From Fidelibacterota bacterium (lineage in GTDB: Bacteria > Fidelibacterota > UBA8477 > JABMPR01): a stretch of 64,000 nt of DNA. Position numbers and translations under genes: made by a program. How positions within the stretch are numbered: position 1 is the stretch's first letter; the number at the start of each line of letters is the position of its first letter. The notes under the pieces are model-generated. The model saw only the letters and a program-made list of their open reading frames with translations. It did not search any database and had not been told where the DNA came from. This document shows, piece after piece, positions 40,774-49,643 of the stretch. The stretch lies in the NCBI GenBank assembly GCA_016845065.1, contig JAERTG010000175.1:1-64000 (forward strand), written 5' to 3'.

Positions 40774-41937
40774 ATGATTCATATTTCGAAAATGAAGGCA
40801 AATCGATGTGAGTCTGGTTTTTCTGGTATGCGGATGATGGTCTTGATTGCTCTACTGGGTCTGGTCTCAATGGGTTTCAGTCGTTCAAATCAACTGTCTG
40901 TAGATATGAACCTCAATACAGAAGAAGGTTTGCCCCTTGAACATCTTCGTGAAGGGGAAAGTGCGCTTGAATTTAATCTTGGTCTCAACCAGTCAAGCGT
41001 TCCACCCTCAGCCGATTTGAGCTTTTCTGAAACATTCACCCTTGAAGCGTGGATCAACCCTGATGGGTGGGGAGGGGGACCAAATTATATTGGAACCATT
41101 CTATACAAACCGACCATATGGCTTTTTATTATCCAGGACCACCCCACAGCCAATGATAGAAGTTTGATTTTACAGCTTAGACATAACGATGGCGTGAGTC
41201 ATAGCTTTTCACCCGTCGGTTCAATAGGATTGAATTATTGGACCCACGTAGCTGCCTCCTACAATTCTGCCACCAGCGAGGTCGTGATTCATATAAATGG
41301 TATCGCCCAGGAAGTTTCTTTCATCGTGCCGCCATCTGGTCCAATTCGCAATAACTATTCTGAAGGGTTCGAGCTTGGATCACTCCCACAGGGGATGATG
41401 AATTTTACGGGTGTGATTGATGAAGTCCGGATCTGGAATGATGTCCGTTCTCATGGTGAAATCTATCATAATATGAGCTCAATGCTGAGTGGAGATGAAT
41501 CAGGTTTACAGTTGTATTGGCCCATGAATGAGGGTGGGGGTGATAGTCTTCATGACATGAGTGGTAATGGACATGATATCAGAATTTCAGGTGTGGACTG
41601 GACATGGGGAACCCCATTTTTCACAACAGACATAGCAGATCCAGTTCCTACAGAAATTCTTCCTAAAATTTTAGTGAATACCTTTCCCAATCCCTTCAAT
41701 CCCACATTGACCATTCAAGCTGAATTATGGAAACCAGCAGACCTGCAGATACATATCTTTAATTCTTCAGGTCAACAAGTTTGGTCAAAATCTGTGTTGA
41801 ATCAATCAATGGGGATTGCCTCTTTCACGTGGAGTGGGGTGGACGATACAGGTTCTCCTGTGGCCAGCGGGGTATATATCATATCCCTTTCCACTCCTGA
41901 AATCATGGTGACACAGAAAAGCGTTCTGCTCCGCTAA
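40774..41937 (+). CDS. LamG/concanavalin-like domain secreted protein with C-terminal sorting domain
   Basis: 'ETFTLEAWINPDGWGG...GVIDEVRIWNDVRSHGEIYHNM...LYWPMNEGGGDSLHDMSGNGHD'; CTD 'TFPNPFNPTLTIQAEL...QKSVLLR'; starts directly after the upstream stop. Confidence 0.8.
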   Translation: MIHISKMKANRCESGFSGMRMMVLIALLGLVSMGFSRSNQLSVDMNLNTEEGLPLEHLREGESALEFNLGLNQSSVPPSADLSFSETFTLEAWINPDGWGGGPNYIGTILYKPTIWLFIIQDHPTANDRSLILQLRHNDGVSHSFSPVGSIGLNYWTHVAASYNSATSEVVIHINGIAQEVSFIVPPSGPIRNNYSEGFELGSLPQGMMNFTGVIDEVRIWNDVRSHGEIYHNMSSMLSGDESGLQLYWPMNEGGGDSLHDMSGNGHDIRISGVDWTWGTPFFTTDIADPVPTEILPKILVNTFPNPFNPTLTIQAELWKPADLQIHIFNSSGQQVWSKSVLNQSMGIASFTWSGVDDTGSPVASGVYIISLSTPEIMVTQKSVLLR

Positions 41938-42033
41938 TCATCCACCAAACAAATAGCTGGAACGAACTGATCCATCATTGGACAGGTCGTGTCTAGTCTT
42001 ATTTTCCACTGTCAAAGAAGGAGGGAGGAAAAA

Positions 42034-45000
42034 ATGAACTCAATATTTTCAACAAGAGCTAAGTTGCTGAATGCGAAATTGCTCATTTTCTTGCTCCTAT
42101 CCACGCAAATATTTACCCAGCAAGCTCCTCAAGTCGAAATTACCTCTCCACCTGATAACACCGATTTTGTAGTAGGTGATGACATACACATACTGGTGCT
42201 GGCATCCGATCCTGATGGAAGTGTTGATCTGGTAGAATTTTATGCTGATAATGAAAAGATTGGCGAAGACTCCATAGCCCCCTACGAGCTGCTATGGTCA
42301 CAACCTGAAATAGGTAAATATGACCTCATTGCCACAGCAACAGACGATGCGGGTATGATTGGTACCTCGGAGAAGGTTGATGTATCAGTCAATTTTCCTG
42401 ATTATGATTACACCGTCAGCTTCTCAACTGAAATACCCTTCCACACTGATAATTTTTACCTCGATTTGACCACAGCATTGGAAGGGGCAGATATTTGGTA
42501 TACCCTCGATGGATCAGACCCCCTTATCAGCTCCTCAACCCAAATTGAAGAGGCTCCAGTGCAGATCTATATTGATCCCCAGGACGTCAGCAGCGGTCGG
42601 GGGAGTACGCCAGGTGTGCTAATTCGAGCAGTAGTGTTTGATGAAAACATTCAACAATCCTGGGTTACTACCAAAACATATCTCTTTATCGATGAAATAC
42701 GAACCCAATCCTATCCCGGTGGTGATTGGCCAAACGGGCACCCGAACAGTCAGATACTGGATTACACCGTGAATCAGGAGGTGGTAAATGATGTTCTTTA
42801 TAGTGAATTAATTGATGATGCACTCCTTGATATTCCCAGCATATCATTGGTCACAGATCTGGAAAATCTATTTGATGAGACGGTGGGAATATATGTTAAT
42901 CCAGAATTTCATGGCAGGGATTGGGAACGACCAGTTTCAGTTGAATTATTAAATCCAGATGGAAGCCCTGGCTTTCAGATAAATGCTGGTTTTCGCATAC
43001 GCGGCGGCTGGAGTCGCCATCACAATTTTCCCAAGCATGCGTTTCGCCTCTTTTTTAGAGAGGATTATGGCGAGGATAGACTGCACTTCCCGCTTTTTGA
43101 TGATGAAGGCGTGGATGAATTCAGGAAACTTGATTTGCGGACCAGTCAAAATTATGCCTGGAGCAATGGCTACATCTATGAAAACACCATGAATCGTGAT
43201 GTATTCTCAAGAGATCTGCAGGCTGAGATGCAGAACCCCTACACCCGAAGCCGCTATTATCACCTATATTTGAATGGCATGTATTGGGGTCTTTTTCAAT
43301 CTCAGGAGCGTCCAGAAGCCAGATTTGCCGAGAGCTATTTGGGTGGCGATGATGATGACTATGATGTGGTCAAGGTGGATATAGGTGAGGACTGGAATCT
43401 GTATGAGATTGAGGCCACTGATGGCAATCTGGATGCCTGGGAGACTGTTTGGAATGCCAGTGAAACTGGTTTTGAATCAGTTGAAAATTATTTTGCATTA
43501 GAAGGACGTTTGCCTGATGGCTCACCTGATGCAGCCGGGACTAGGTTGGTGGATATTGACAACCTCATCGATTATATGATCATCATTTTCTACACGGGAA
43601 ATTTTGATGCACCGGTAAGTAAATTCAGGGGTAATATGAGCCCCAATAACTTCTACGCAATTTATGACCGGACTGGTAATGACGGTTTCTTCTTTCTCGC
43701 CCATGATTCTGAGCATACCCTCCTGGTCAATCCTCACTCCCCAGGTGATGGTATATACGAGGATAGAGTCAACATTGAAATGTCCGTAGATCGATTTGAA
43801 ACATTTCACCCCCAGTGGCTTCATGCCAGACTTTCAGAGAGTCCTGAGTATCGAATCAGATTTGCTGATCGGGTCTACAAGCATTTCAACAATGATGGCG
43901 TTCTGCAACCAGAACGTCTTACCGAAATATTTAGCAGCAGTGCTGAAGAAATAGACCTGGCGATTATTGGAGAATCAATGCGTTGGGGTGACCTGCAGCG
44001 ATCGAAATTCAACGCCTGGGACCCTGCCATCAATCAAATCATTAACGACTTTTTTCCTGTCCGTAGTGGGATCGTTCTGGATCAACTGGAAACTGCAGAT
44101 CTTTATCCAGAAAATGATCCACCGCTCTTCAAGATGGGAGAGTCCATTATCACGGAAAGCATTATACAAATTCAGGATGAAATCAATATTGAGCTGGAGT
44201 TAGCTGCAGGAAGCTCGGGGTCGATTGTTTATACCCTGGATGGATCTGATCCTCGAGATATCGGAGGTGGTTTTTCCGCATCAGCACAGACTGCAGATAA
44301 CCATGAGCTCATCGCTATCGATGCCACGGCAAGGTTGATGGCTCGTCTTTACAGTGGTGGTGACTGGAGCGCTCTCCACGCACTTACCTTATACCATAGT
44401 GGCGATCTGAGCCCTTTACGCATATCTGAAATTCATTACCACCCCCTTGATGAAGGAGCGATCAGTGGCAAGCATTATGAGTTTCTTGAATTCTACAACT
44501 CAGGTTCCCACTCACTCAATTTATCCCTACTCACGTTTACCAATGGGATCGAGTATACCTTCCCAATTGGCACCTCATTGGAGAGTGGTGGCTATCTTGT
44601 CCTGGCATCTGATACAGCCTTATTTGAGGAACGCTACAGTCTGTCAGCTATTGATGAATTTAATCTACAACTGGACAACTCCGGTGAAAGATTGGTGCTT
44701 GAAACCACCCATGGTGACACGCTAATCAATCTGAGATATAACGATGAGGCACCCTGGCCTGAAACACCTGATGGAGATGGACCCTCATTGACTTGGACAG
44801 GTAGCACTGGTAATGATGATGTGAATGATCCGGCAAACTGGGCAGCATCCAGTATGATCCACGGTTCACCAGGGACCGCTGATGCAGTGGGTCTCAATCA
44901 GGAATGGTCCAGCCTTCCGCGAAATGTGTCCTTATCCCAAAATTATCCAAACCCATTTAATCCCTTGACAAGTATTCGGTATGGACTGTCTGCTGAGACT

Positions 45001-45198
45001 GAAGTTTCATTGGTGGTGTATGATCTACAGGGTCGACAGGTAACCACCCTGTTTTCAGGATTGAAATCACCTGGTTGGCATAGTCAATCATGGAACGGTA
45101 GGAATTCAGCTGGAGAAACAGTTTCTACAGGTCTTTACTTCCTTCGTCTGGAAACAACATCGTCTAAAAACTCAATCAAGATGCTCTTTTTGAAGTAA
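42034..45198 (+). CDS. CotH kinase-family protein with chitobiase-like, lamin-tail-like and C-terminal sorting domains
   Basis: 'LDLRTSQNYAWSNGYIYENTMNRDVFSRDLQAEMQNPYTRSRYYHLYLNGMYWGLFQSQERPE', 'IWYTLDGSDP', 'LRISEIHYHPLDEG...YEFLEFYNSG', CTD '...IKMLFLK'. Confidence 0.85.
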   Translation: MNSIFSTRAKLLNAKLLIFLLLSTQIFTQQAPQVEITSPPDNTDFVVGDDIHILVLASDPDGSVDLVEFYADNEKIGEDSIAPYELLWSQPEIGKYDLIATATDDAGMIGTSEKVDVSVNFPDYDYTVSFSTEIPFHTDNFYLDLTTALEGADIWYTLDGSDPLISSSTQIEEAPVQIYIDPQDVSSGRGSTPGVLIRAVVFDENIQQSWVTTKTYLFIDEIRTQSYPGGDWPNGHPNSQILDYTVNQEVVNDVLYSELIDDALLDIPSISLVTDLENLFDETVGIYVNPEFHGRDWERPVSVELLNPDGSPGFQINAGFRIRGGWSRHHNFPKHAFRLFFREDYGEDRLHFPLFDDEGVDEFRKLDLRTSQNYAWSNGYIYENTMNRDVFSRDLQAEMQNPYTRSRYYHLYLNGMYWGLFQSQERPEARFAESYLGGDDDDYDVVKVDIGEDWNLYEIEATDGNLDAWETVWNASETGFESVENYFALEGRLPDGSPDAAGTRLVDIDNLIDYMIIIFYTGNFDAPVSKFRGNMSPNNFYAIYDRTGNDGFFFLAHDSEHTLLVNPHSPGDGIYEDRVNIEMSVDRFETFHPQWLHARLSESPEYRIRFADRVYKHFNNDGVLQPERLTEIFSSSAEEIDLAIIGESMRWGDLQRSKFNAWDPAINQIINDFFPVRSGIVLDQLETADLYPENDPPLFKMGESIITESIIQIQDEINIELELAAGSSGSIVYTLDGSDPRDIGGGFSASAQTADNHELIAIDATARLMARLYSGGDWSALHALTLYHSGDLSPLRISEIHYHPLDEGAISGKHYEFLEFYNSGSHSLNLSLLTFTNGIEYTFPIGTSLESGGYLVLASDTALFEERYSLSAIDEFNLQLDNSGERLVLETTHGDTLINLRYNDEAPWPETPDGDGPSLTWTGSTGNDDVNDPANWAASSMIHGSPGTADAVGLNQEWSSLPRNVSLSQNYPNPFNPLTSIRYGLSAETEVSLVVYDLQGRQVTTLFSGLKSPGWHSQSWNGRNSAGETVSTGLYFLRLETTSSKNSIKMLFLK

Positions 45199-45321
45199 CT
45201 AAACGCTGCAAAATGTCAGTTCTAGAACTAACTGTTTATGAGTAAAGTCTACCGAAATAACTGTTTACATCATATTGGGGGAAGTTTTTAGCCTCGTTTT
45301 GAAGTGGATTTATGTATTTGA

Positions 45322-46248
45322 TCAGGATATGGGCTTATTCCATTTAACTGACTTCCAGCGACCCACATGCTTCGGCCAATCATAGTCATTTTGGTCGCCA
45401 AACCCCATGTTCCATCGGTAATAATCTGGCATAAGATTATCCCTAAAATCAACATTTCCTGTGAGAGTTACTGAGTTGGCCAAGACCGGTCCAGTGAGTG
45501 TGGCATTTTCGATATCAAGGTGACTAGCACAGAAAACAGCTCCCTCGATATGTGTCCCATACTTGAGGGTGAATTTTGTATGCGGACTCATAAATACCAC
45601 TGCTGGATCTGCTGGCAAAGCGTCGACAGGTGCAGGAGCCTTGATGGTATTATTCTCGCTGAAGAAGATATTCTCTCCCAGAAAGAGAAGGGTGCTGTTT
45701 TCCAGGTCTAGACCGCTGATTACCAGGTTGTTACCGAGAAATATATGTATGCCTTCAATCTGAAGGTCTTCGGTTGACCATGTGGTCTCATCGCCATGGT
45801 GTATTATCGCGCGATTAATTATAAAATAGGCTGGGTCAATGGTAGGAAGCAAGTCAACCTGCTGAACAGGGTGTGCCTCTTCAACATCAGCAAAATATCC
45901 ATTTGTCTGTATGGGTGTCAGTGAAGCGATGGCGCTGGAAAAAGGAGTGCGCTCAGTTAGATCCAGTTGGATTTCAGATTCAGTCCGGGCATTCTCAGTA
46001 CCAACAGAGAGAAGATAGTTTTCTGCATCCCACACTATTGTCACGCCATCGGCACTCAGGTTAACCAGTTCGTCAGCACCTGAATTGATACGCCACATGG
46101 CCTGATTGATATTGGATTCCATCTCATATTGCTGCTTGATGTTTCGAACAGACTCCATTGAACCAGAATTTGATGCAAGGGAGGCACTCAAGTCGGCGAC
46201 ACTTGTGAACGAAAAAACTAGGAAAAGCATGAGTACTGCGACGAGCAT
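45322..46248 (-). CDS. PilX-like minor pilin/pilus assembly protein (paralog 1)
   Basis: N-terminal hydrophobic 'MLVAVLMLFLVFSFTSVADLSAS...YEMESNINQAMWRINSG'; RBS AGAGGAGATCACAACATG; paralog of 46437..47363. Confidence 0.55.
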   Translation of the reverse strand: MLVAVLMLFLVFSFTSVADLSASLASNSGSMESVRNIKQQYEMESNINQAMWRINSGADELVNLSADGVTIVWDAENYLLSVGTENARTESEIQLDLTERTPFSSAIASLTPIQTNGYFADVEEAHPVQQVDLLPTIDPAYFIINRAIIHHGDETTWSTEDLQIEGIHIFLGNNLVISGLDLENSTLLFLGENIFFSENNTIKAPAPVDALPADPAVVFMSPHTKFTLKYGTHIEGAVFCASHLDIENATLTGPVLANSVTLTGNVDFRDNLMPDYYRWNMGFGDQNDYDWPKHVGRWKSVKWNKPIS

Positions 46249-46271
46249 GTTGTGATCTCCTCTAACCTTTT

Positions 46272-46345
46272 GGTCTTGGACAAAATTAGCTATCGCTTAG
46301 TTTTTTAATATGAGGAGATTCCTGATAAATGGGGGAGATTCCCCT
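46272..46345 (-). promoter_or_regulatory. Conserved upstream element, copy 1
   Basis: Plus strand GGAGATTCCTGATAAATGGGGGAGATTCCCC: two GGAGATTCC direct repeats 20 bp apart; the shared CCTGAT begins 73 bp upstream of the ATG base at 46248. Confidence 0.6.
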
Positions 46346-46436
46346 CTATTACCACTCGAAGGGGAGAAGGGTATTTTTATAGTAAAAAAAATCCCCCTTA
46401 ACGGAGGATCTTTTCCTATGCAAATTTATAGTGGAT

Positions 46437-47363
46437 TTAAGCTTGATTGTGCTTTTTTGCCCATTTAGAAGTTTTCCAACGACCAATGTGCTTTGGCCAA
46501 TCATAATTATCTTTATTGCCAAACCCTTGATTCCAGCGGTGATATTTTTTATGACCATAAGAACCAAAATCCATATCACTCTGCAATTCAATGACTTTAC
46601 CAATAATGGGACCAGTGAAATCACCGTCGCCTATAAATATTTTTCCAGCTGAATAAACGGCACCGTTCACTTCAATATCATCAGCAGGACTGTTATGGGT
46701 AAACCAGGATGTGTTATCTTCATTCGTAAAGACTATAGCTGGGAGACCTGTGCTTGTATCCGCATTGACAGTTAACTTTTTATCGAAGAACACGAGGGCA
46801 CCGGTGATTACAAGTGTACCATTGATGGTTACATTTTCTAAACTATTAAAATTACCTTCCACTATATGGATTCCTGGTGCAGAGAAATCACCATTTTTGT
46901 AATTCTTGAAGTTTCCTGTATGAACCTGAACGGCATTATCCATGAGGTATTGCAAGTCAGCATCAGGTAGAAAGTTAAATTTACGACTCCCTTCCTCGCT
47001 CGCGACAGTATACCCATTCGTAATTATCTCGTTACTGCTCGCCAGGGCATGGTCAAAATGTGTGTCTTCTGAGAGATCCAATAATACTTCTGATTCCATG
47101 TTAAAATTGTCAACTTCTACTGAAAGGATACTTAGTTGAGGATCCCAATTGACAGTGGCCCCGTCAGCGCAAAAGTTTGCTAGAGAATCTACACCAGTGT
47201 TGATGCGCCATAGCGCTTCGTTGATTTTGGATTCCATTTCATACTGGAGTTTAATGTTCTGACTGGTCTCCATTGAAGTAGAACTCGAAAGGTAGGAAAC
47301 ATTCAATACAGCTACCCCTGTGAACGAGAAAATTACGAAAACCATTAAAACTGCTACTAACAT
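46437..47363 (-). CDS. PilX-like minor pilin/pilus assembly protein (paralog 2)
   Basis: 'MLVAVLMVFVIFSFTGVAVLNVS...LQYEMESKINEALWRINTG'; shared C-terminus 'YHRWNQGFGNKDNYDWPKHIGRWKTSKW'. Confidence 0.55.
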   Translation of the reverse strand: MLVAVLMVFVIFSFTGVAVLNVSYLSSSTSMETSQNIKLQYEMESKINEALWRINTGVDSLANFCADGATVNWDPQLSILSVEVDNFNMESEVLLDLSEDTHFDHALASSNEIITNGYTVASEEGSRKFNFLPDADLQYLMDNAVQVHTGNFKNYKNGDFSAPGIHIVEGNFNSLENVTINGTLVITGALVFFDKKLTVNADTSTGLPAIVFTNEDNTSWFTHNSPADDIEVNGAVYSAGKIFIGDGDFTGPIIGKVIELQSDMDFGSYGHKKYHRWNQGFGNKDNYDWPKHIGRWKTSKWAKKHNQA

Positions 47364-47384
47364 TGTGACTCTCCTTTTGCGGTT

Positions 47385-47460
47385 GCGTCTTGGACTATGT
47401 TACGCATGGAGAGATTTTCAGATATGAGGGGAACCCTGATATTGATGAGGAAACTCCCCT
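47385..47460 (-). promoter_or_regulatory. Conserved upstream element, copy 2
   Basis: Plus strand GGGGAACCCTGATATTGATGAGGAAACTCCCCT; CCTGAT begins 72 bp upstream of 47363. Confidence 0.6.
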
Positions 47461-47669
47461 GATTGTGTTGGGGGAAGATTAGAATGGGTAAAAATCATTA
47501 TGGTGTGTGTTGTGGAATTTTGGTTTTGATCAGTAAGGGATAGTGGGGTGGTGAGCTGCCATCTATTAAATGTATATATGTTAAAATTTACCTTCTCACA
47601 AATTGTGTTATCCATAGGTTGGGATAGAATTATTTGTGTTTGATCATTAGCTATATAACATTCTAGAGA

Positions 47670-48101
47670 TCAGTATGACCAGGTTCTTTCATTGGAAAAA
47701 ACACAAACCAAGCTGTCATAGATGTTTTCTGGAGAAAACCAGGCAAAAGTAATTACAACTTTAACCATATCTGGAGTAGCAGTATCAGCTGGGGCAAAAC
47801 CGTCTGAGCTATCATCTATTGCAGTTACAATAGTAGATCGGTATCCCTGCATTCCCCTGAGAATGAGAGATACCGATGATTCTGGAAGACTGTCTTGTAG
47901 TGAAGTGTAACCGAGGTCAATCGCCTTTTCCATACGGGAGGCCATATTGGCCCAGGCCAGTTGTGACCTGATTCCCTTTTCAATTTCCCAGCGACTGAGG
48001 ACGAAGTATTGTGAGGTTCCTAATACAATGATCGCAAGTAGTGCGGCAGCGATCATGACTTCAACGAGGGTATAACCGTGGTTATTTATACTCCGTTGCA
48101 T
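47670..48101 (-). CDS. Type IV pilin-like (prepilin N-methylation motif) minor pilin
   Basis: 'MQRSINNHGYTLVEVMIAAALLAIIVLGTSQYFVLSRWEIEKG'. Confidence 0.85.
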   Translation of the reverse strand: MQRSINNHGYTLVEVMIAAALLAIIVLGTSQYFVLSRWEIEKGIRSQLAWANMASRMEKAIDLGYTSLQDSLPESSVSLILRGMQGYRSTIVTAIDDSSDGFAPADTATPDMVKVVITFAWFSPENIYDSLVCVFSNERTWSY

Positions 48102-48115
48102 ATGATTGAGGTCGA

Positions 48116-48547
48116 CTAGTTACCACCGCCGAAAACTCCAGATTGGTTTAAGGAACGATCTGAATTCAAGACGGTGCCACCAGCACAGCTTAAAGTATAG
48201 TTCAATCCATCAGGACTTTCATATGTGTAGGATGCATCAGTAAAATATTTCCCATTCAGTGAGCCTGTAGAAAAGCCATTCCATACTGCTCCAATGACAT
48301 TTACTGCAGTAACTTCTGTTGGATATTCACCTGTTTTTTCCTGGTAAATGCGTAGTTGAGTTCTCAGGCTGGTCATAGTTGCGTCGGCTTCACTCATTTT
48401 CGCTTTTGTATCATTCGTGGAGACAATTGGAAATGCAATTGCTGATGATAGGCCAACGATGACGATGACAATGACTAATTAAACCAGAGAAAAACCATTC
48501 ATTACTCCTGAAATTCCACCGAAAAATTGTTTTGTTTTTGAAAGCAT
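48116..48547 (-). pseudogene. Type IV pilin gene with in-frame TAA at the conserved Glu5 codon
   Basis: Minus-strand reading from ATG at 48547 (RBS AGGAGATATAGAG): MLSKTKQFFGGISGVMNG^FSLV*LVIVIVIVGLSSAIAFPIVSTNDTKAKMSEADATMTSLRTQ...; stop at 48479..48481, same frame throughout. Confidence 0.8.
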
Positions 48548-48565
48548 CTCTATATCTCCTCATTG

Positions 48566-48647
48566 CATTTTTTGCTTGCACTATATTACAACTAGAGATG
48601 CTTCTAGACATAAGGAGATACCTGATTATGTGTCAGAATATCCCCTA
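48566..48647 (-). promoter_or_regulatory. Conserved upstream element, copy 3
   Basis: Plus strand GGAGATACCTGATTATGTGTCAGAATATCCCCT; CCTGAT begins 74 bp upstream of 48547; TATAGT -10-like hexamer downstream on the minus strand. Confidence 0.6.
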
Positions 48648-48812
48648 CTCTGAGAGTGACTTTGTGAAATTATCTATTTGTATATATTTATATAAAACAG
48701 GTTTTTACGAGTCTTGAAACATGGATCCAGGGTAGGTTAGAAAGACAAATATTTTGCTCATGAGAGATAAACATATGAAGACGAAGGGATGATCTGGGAG
48801 AGATCCTAGAGA

Positions 48813-49376
48813 TCAGGCAATAAACAGTTTGATGATCAAAACTACACTTGAAAGAAGTGCCCCTATGGCCAGAGATAAGTAGCTGAACCTGAGCAGTTCA
48901 TACTTCTTTTGCAAGATCACTCCTATTTGATACAGATCCTGTACCATCAGCCTGCGGGCTGCCTCGTTGTTGTTAACAGTATCCATCATATAGTCTGTAT
49001 ACTCAGCCTGGGTGAATGAGGCGAAAAATCCAAAAAATAAGGGATTGGGCATTTGGGAAGGTTGGGAATAAACATGACCACGTTTAAAACGAGGCAAGAC
49101 GACCATGATTGCCAGAAAGAATGAAATAAATACGGTCAAAGCCAGAGCACTGATAGGGAAGAAGTACACATCATTAACAAATTCTGCTGAAAATATTTGG
49201 GATTGAATAACTGAAAAGAATATTAGGGCAAAACCAATGATGATATTGGCTTTCTGGTCAGCAATCATGCTCAAAGTGACCTGATGCTGTTGCGCAGTTC
49301 TCAGGGTATGTATGATGTCTTGCTGGTTTCCTGAATCTATTGATTCAGGGCTATTACTATCTATTTGATCAGTCAT
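48813..49376 (-). CDS. PycTM/DUF5706-like membrane protein (Pycsar effector family)
   Basis: 'HQVTLSMIADQKANIIIGFALIFFSVI', 'PRFKRGHV...NPLFFGFFASFTQAEYTDYM', 'VQDLYQIGVILQKKYELLRFSYLSLAIGALLSSVVLIIKLF'; matches the DUF5706 pattern as I know it. Confidence 0.65.
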   Translation of the reverse strand: MTDQIDSNSPESIDSGNQQDIIHTLRTAQQHQVTLSMIADQKANIIIGFALIFFSVIQSQIFSAEFVNDVYFFPISALALTVFISFFLAIMVVLPRFKRGHVYSQPSQMPNPLFFGFFASFTQAEYTDYMMDTVNNNEAARRLMVQDLYQIGVILQKKYELLRFSYLSLAIGALLSSVVLIIKLFIA

Positions 49377-49643
49377 TTAATATTACTCCTATTGTTTCTC
49401 ATACTGCACATCCATAATAAACTATACAGTACATGATAAAAACAGGTAATCGTACCGAGTGATAATTCCTTGAGGGGAAAGATAATGATTGTTGAAGACA
49501 AAAAACTTGGCTCAGAACCGATGGTTGCCGATTAATTTAGGTAAAGGTATTATAAAAGATGCTTTGCATTGTATTTCGATAGCTCTAAATGATGTAATTG
49601 AAACTACGATGTGTTTCCGTCTTTATAAGAAAGGTATTATATA

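Noticed and set aside
48411-48611. Minus-strand ORF of 66 aa (MSRSISSCNIV...)
   Set aside because: Wrong frame over the N-terminal part of the pilin pseudogene; the pilin frame has RBS, leader peptide and hydrophobic helix.
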